A DNA stretch of 21,830 bases from a virus. The notes under the pieces are model-generated. The model made no database searches, was not told the origin of the DNA, and saw only the letters and a list, made by a program, of their open reading frames with translations. Every line of letters starts with the position of its first letter. Position 1 is the stretch's first letter. Position numbers and translations under genes: made by a program. The stretch spans positions 1 through 21,830 of IMG/VR virus record IMGVR_UViG_3300040959_000023; one strand, written 5' to 3'. This document shows, in pieces, positions 21,785-21,830 of this stretch.

Positions 21785-21830
21785 TATGCGTACTCCTCAA
21801 CGATGACGATGCCCGGCCCGCCGTAGCGGC
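21784..21830 (-). CDS. C-terminal end of a glycine-rich protein, probably tail fibre (partial)
   Basis: On the minus strand the last 14 codons of a frame entering from the right edge read RYGGPGIVIVEEYA before a TAA that overlaps the next ATG. Endings of the type 'GGxGGPGIVIV' are usual for phage tail fibre and other virion proteins with a glycine-rich C-terminal domain. The gene extends beyond the window. The following gene being a fibre-assembly-like protein supports this reading. Confidence 0.6.
   Translation of the reverse strand, partial: RYGGPGIVIVEEYA

Overview
The window looks like part of a tailed bacteriophage genome, most likely a short-tailed virus of marine Alphaproteobacteria. 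A T7-like replication set (DnaB-type helicase, family A DNA polymerase, Cas4/RecB-like exonuclease, endonuclease I) sits with a MazG-like protein, a B12-dependent ribonucleotide reductase and PhoH. The polymerase carries a DnaJ-type zinc-finger segment between its exonuclease and polymerase domains. From memory this is a hallmark described for the SAR116 phage HMO-2011 and its relatives, so I infer an HMO-2011-type phage. No integrase, repressor or phage RNA polymerase is in this window, so lifestyle and full transcription strategy cannot be read from it.

Layout. Positions 1-222 hold a GC-rich, strongly foldable leader and a 17-codon Cys-rich mini-ORF. From 223 to 11788 nearly all genes read rightward: three small unknown proteins, helicase, DNA polymerase, an acidic-tailed candidate ssDNA-binding protein behind its own sigma70-like promoter, exonuclease, endonuclease I, then a tightly overlapping string (unknown, DUF3310-like, MazG-like, a 56-residue protein, class II RNR). 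The rightward order is broken at 9648-10259 by a low-GC HNH endonuclease on the opposite strand, an odd tRNA-like sequence that appears to lack a D-arm, a promoter and a normal tRNA-Thr(UGU). Rightward coding resumes with a small hydrophobic-start protein, an endonuclease VII-like protein, PhoH and a small unknown.

A perfect 8-bp hairpin at 11795-11818 separates the two convergent arms. From 21830 back to 11833 everything reads leftward: the end of a glycine-rich (tail-fibre-like) protein, a tail-fibre-assembly-like protein, DUF6447-, DUF7936- and DUF6127-like small proteins, a 637-residue Ala/Gln/Asn-rich protein with clear 22/11-residue helical periodicity, a GH108-type muramidase, a three-segment membrane protein resembling a holin, a 201-residue conserved virion-type protein, and 420- and 1168-residue probable internal virion proteins. 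I read this arm as the genome-ejection and lysis module.

The right arm supplies DNA synthesis, precursors (RNR, MazG-like) and recombination or branch removal (exonuclease plus two unrelated junction nucleases). The left arm supplies particle, injection and lysis functions. The best leads for something under-described are the hendecad-repeat protein as a DNA-conduit candidate, the D-armless tRNA-like element beside the HNH gene, the zinc-finger insertion in the polymerase, and the structured leader with its Cys-rich mini-ORF. No gap longer than about 220 bases lacks a gene.
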